64,000 nt of DNA from assembly GCA_025403435.1 (NCBI GenBank), contig JAJQZP010000045.1, positions 62,001-126,000 of the forward strand. Direction: 5' to 3'. Positions 62,216 through 64,000 of this stretch are shown here, piece by piece. Below the pieces are notes generated by a model. The model did not search any database and was not told the DNA's origin. It saw nothing but the letters and a program-made list of their open reading frames with translations. The number at the start of each line of letters is the position of its first letter. The stretch's first letter is position 1. This DNA comes from Artocarpus heterophyllus. Lineage: Eukaryota; Streptophyta; Magnoliopsida; Rosales; Moraceae. Made by a program: the position numbers and the translations under genes.

Positions 62216-62900
62216 TTTATCGACATAGCTCTTCTGGAAACTATGAGCAGTTTCCATTCTTTGATGGATCAACTTTATGTCTTTCGTGGTCTTTCCGATG
62301 AAATTTGTAGATGACAGAGTCTTCTCTCTAGTTTCATACCAATGGACTGGGGATATGTACTTTCTTCTATAGAGTGCTTCATATGGCGCCATACCAATCA
62401 AACCATGATAGTTGTTGTTGTACCAAAACTCCATTAACAAAAGTTTCTTGTCCCATCTTCCCTTAAAATCCATTACACATGATCACAACATGTCCTCCAA
62501 TGTCTGGATGGTTTTCTCAGATTACCATCCATTTACGAGTGAAATGTCGTGCTGAAGGTGAGCTTTGTACCCATTGCTTGATCTACACTCTTTGAAAATT
62601 TGGATGTGAAACGGCCATTGGGGTCAGAAATGATGGATTTTCATACTAAACTATCTGAGCAACATACAGCTGAGCCAATTGTTCCACTAAATTTCCTAAT
62701 GTAATGGGCAAAAAGTGGGTTTGATTCTAGCAATCCTACCACAAAATCCATGGTTATCTTGTCCCATTTCTATTTTGGAATCTCAATTTTCTATAATTCT
62801 CATATGAGATGCTAGTGTTCAGCTTTAACTTTTGACATGTGAGGAATTTGCTAATGAATTTAACAACATCATTCTTCATTTTGTGTCACCAGAAACTCTC
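62213..62900 (-). pseudogene. Integrase core of the second gypsy element, degenerate
   Basis: 62213-62473 encodes KGRWDKKLLLMEFWYNNNYH then GLIGMAPYEALYRRKY, the distal core. Farther upstream on the minus strand (62900-62820) is DVVKFISKFLTCQKLK, part of the zinc-binding domain. Multiple stops and frameshifts lie between. Confidence 0.8.
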
Positions 62901-63299
62901 CTTCAAATCTTTGTACATCTTTGTCGCTCTGAGGTGAACAGAATATGGCATTCTATGAGTTTCTTCTAATAACTATTTCCTTAACCCTTTCTCACTAGAG
63001 ACGCACAATCTACCCTTACGGCAGAGTATGCCACCCTCAGAGATACTAAAATTTTGACTTTCTTCCTTCCTAAACCTCATTCTTGACATTAAGTAAGGAA
63101 AGATCTGCTTCTTGATGTTTTCTCATATTCTCGAGGACGGTCACTTGGAAGATTAAAGCGGCCAATCTTCCTATGTTCAACTTAATCCCTACTCCTCAAC
63201 GTCTTCCTAGAGAGGTTAGATATTGGTAGGATCATCATAAGGTAAAAGGTATGTTTTGGCTAAGAGCATCAGCTACCTTATTGGCTTTTCCTGGGTGGT

Positions 63300-63598
63300 A
63301 TAGGATTTTACAATCGTAATCCTTAACCAACTCAAGCTATCTGCATTGTCGCATGTTGAGCTTCTTTTAAGTAATATGTACTTGAGGCTTTAGTGATCTG
63401 TGAAGATCTCACACTTGGCTCCATACATATAGTATTGCCACATCTTCAATGCAAAAACTACAGCTACGAGTTCCAAAACATGGGTTGGGTAATTCCTTTC
63501 ATGGTCCTTCAATTGACGAGACACATATGCAATCACCTTGCCTTCCTATATCAAGACTACTCCAAGGCCCATTTTTGACACATCAATGTAGATCATAT
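63300..63598 (-). pseudogene. RNase H fragment of the second gypsy element
   Basis: The minus strand reads [56 protein letters not shown], then CEIFTDH, a stop, SLKYI. Catalytic Asp, Glu and Asp positions are present but the frame has stops. The homology ends abruptly at about 63598, where LTR sequence begins. Confidence 0.85.
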
Positions 63599-64000
63599 TT
63601 TTTTTACATAATTTTTGAGGTCTACTTTAGATAAGATCAAAGTACACCAAATGTACTAGGTTTTACTTTAGCAGTCTAATTTCAACCAAAACTGTATTCT
63701 TTTTATTCTGACCAGTACGATTTAAAAGAGGTATTTTTCTTATGTCTAAAAATATCTCAATACACTGTACATGCATATTGTTAAATTTCTATCAATAGTT
63801 GTTCATCTGTCTGTATGGGAACTAATTTTGTATTATTCTACTATGTTACTAACTTGATTGCTCTGAATGCCTCTGTATACTAGATATTAACATTGGGTAG
63901 ACTACTAATATTTTAATCTTGTTATCTTATATTTACTTTATGGGTATTTTTATCACCAAAATGGGATTTTAACATAGTTTATGTGATATTAATTTTGCCT
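63599..64000. repeat. Partial 5' LTR of the second gypsy element
   Basis: Direct repeat of 61045-61530 fused to the RNase H relic. It continues past the window edge, so its outer border is unknown. Confidence 0.75.

Larger units (their letters stand above)
57000..64000 (-). mobile_element. Second Ty3-gypsy chromovirus, internally deleted, running off the window
   Basis: The left (3') LTR ends GGATATTACA at 61741; on the minus strand a purine-rich AAGGAGCATAGAT precedes TGTAATATCC. Coding relics follow (integrase C-terminus and chromodomain, integrase core, RNase H) up to about 63598. There the sequence jumps into LTR DNA: 63599-64000 repeats 61045-about 61530. Gag, protease and RT are therefore missing between RNase H and the partial 5' LTR. 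The left border of the 3' LTR was not found; 57000 is approximate. It is interrupted by a solo LTR at 58768-60730. Confidence 0.75.

Overview
The window looks like nuclear DNA of a eudicot plant. Its three real genes have GT-AG introns and plant-specific products (an R2R3-MYB and a remorin). Everything else is AT-rich and packed with plant transposable elements, including a fragment made of two joined plastid-DNA pieces. The species cannot be named from the sequence. I saw no tRNA, rRNA, CRISPR array or bacterial-type operon.

Layout. 1-3460: the 3' two thirds of a DHH1/DDX6-type DEAD-box RNA helicase (+), intact to its stop codon. 3460-15550: intergenic DNA with a MITE, two hAT elements with target-site duplications (6999-8681 and 13710-14606), a probable solo LTR, and an antisense LINE relic. 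15557-26405: a complete but dead Tekay/Del-type Ty3-gypsy element on the minus strand, flanked by the duplication ATAAG. Its right LTR carries a plastid insertion joining ycf2 to the rrn16 leader. 26995-34411: a Copia element reduced to LTRs plus a broken gag, with a Tekay-type solo LTR nested inside. 34412-43500: intergenic DNA with a CACTA end, a third hAT (39310-40343) and many Tourist-like MITEs.

43887-46664: an intact three-exon MYB17-type gene (+). 47395-52915: an intact five-exon group 1 remorin gene (-), convergent with MYB17, with one 3.1-kb repeat-filled intron. 55476-56895: a Mutator-like element with long terminal inverted repeats and a gene-like interior. From about 57000 to the window end: a second Ty3-gypsy chromovirus (-) with a large internal deletion and another nested solo LTR.

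The three genes do not form a pathway: mRNA decapping and translational repression (helicase), meristem and floral transcription control (MYB17), and plasma-membrane nanodomains (remorin). I found no undescribed multi-gene system. The main interest lies in the mobile DNA: nested insertions with intact target-site duplications, a two-part plastid insertion, repeated internal-deletion events, and a MITE family with about eleven copies in 64 kb. Exon coordinates come from reading frame, GT-AG sites and family conservation, not transcript data.
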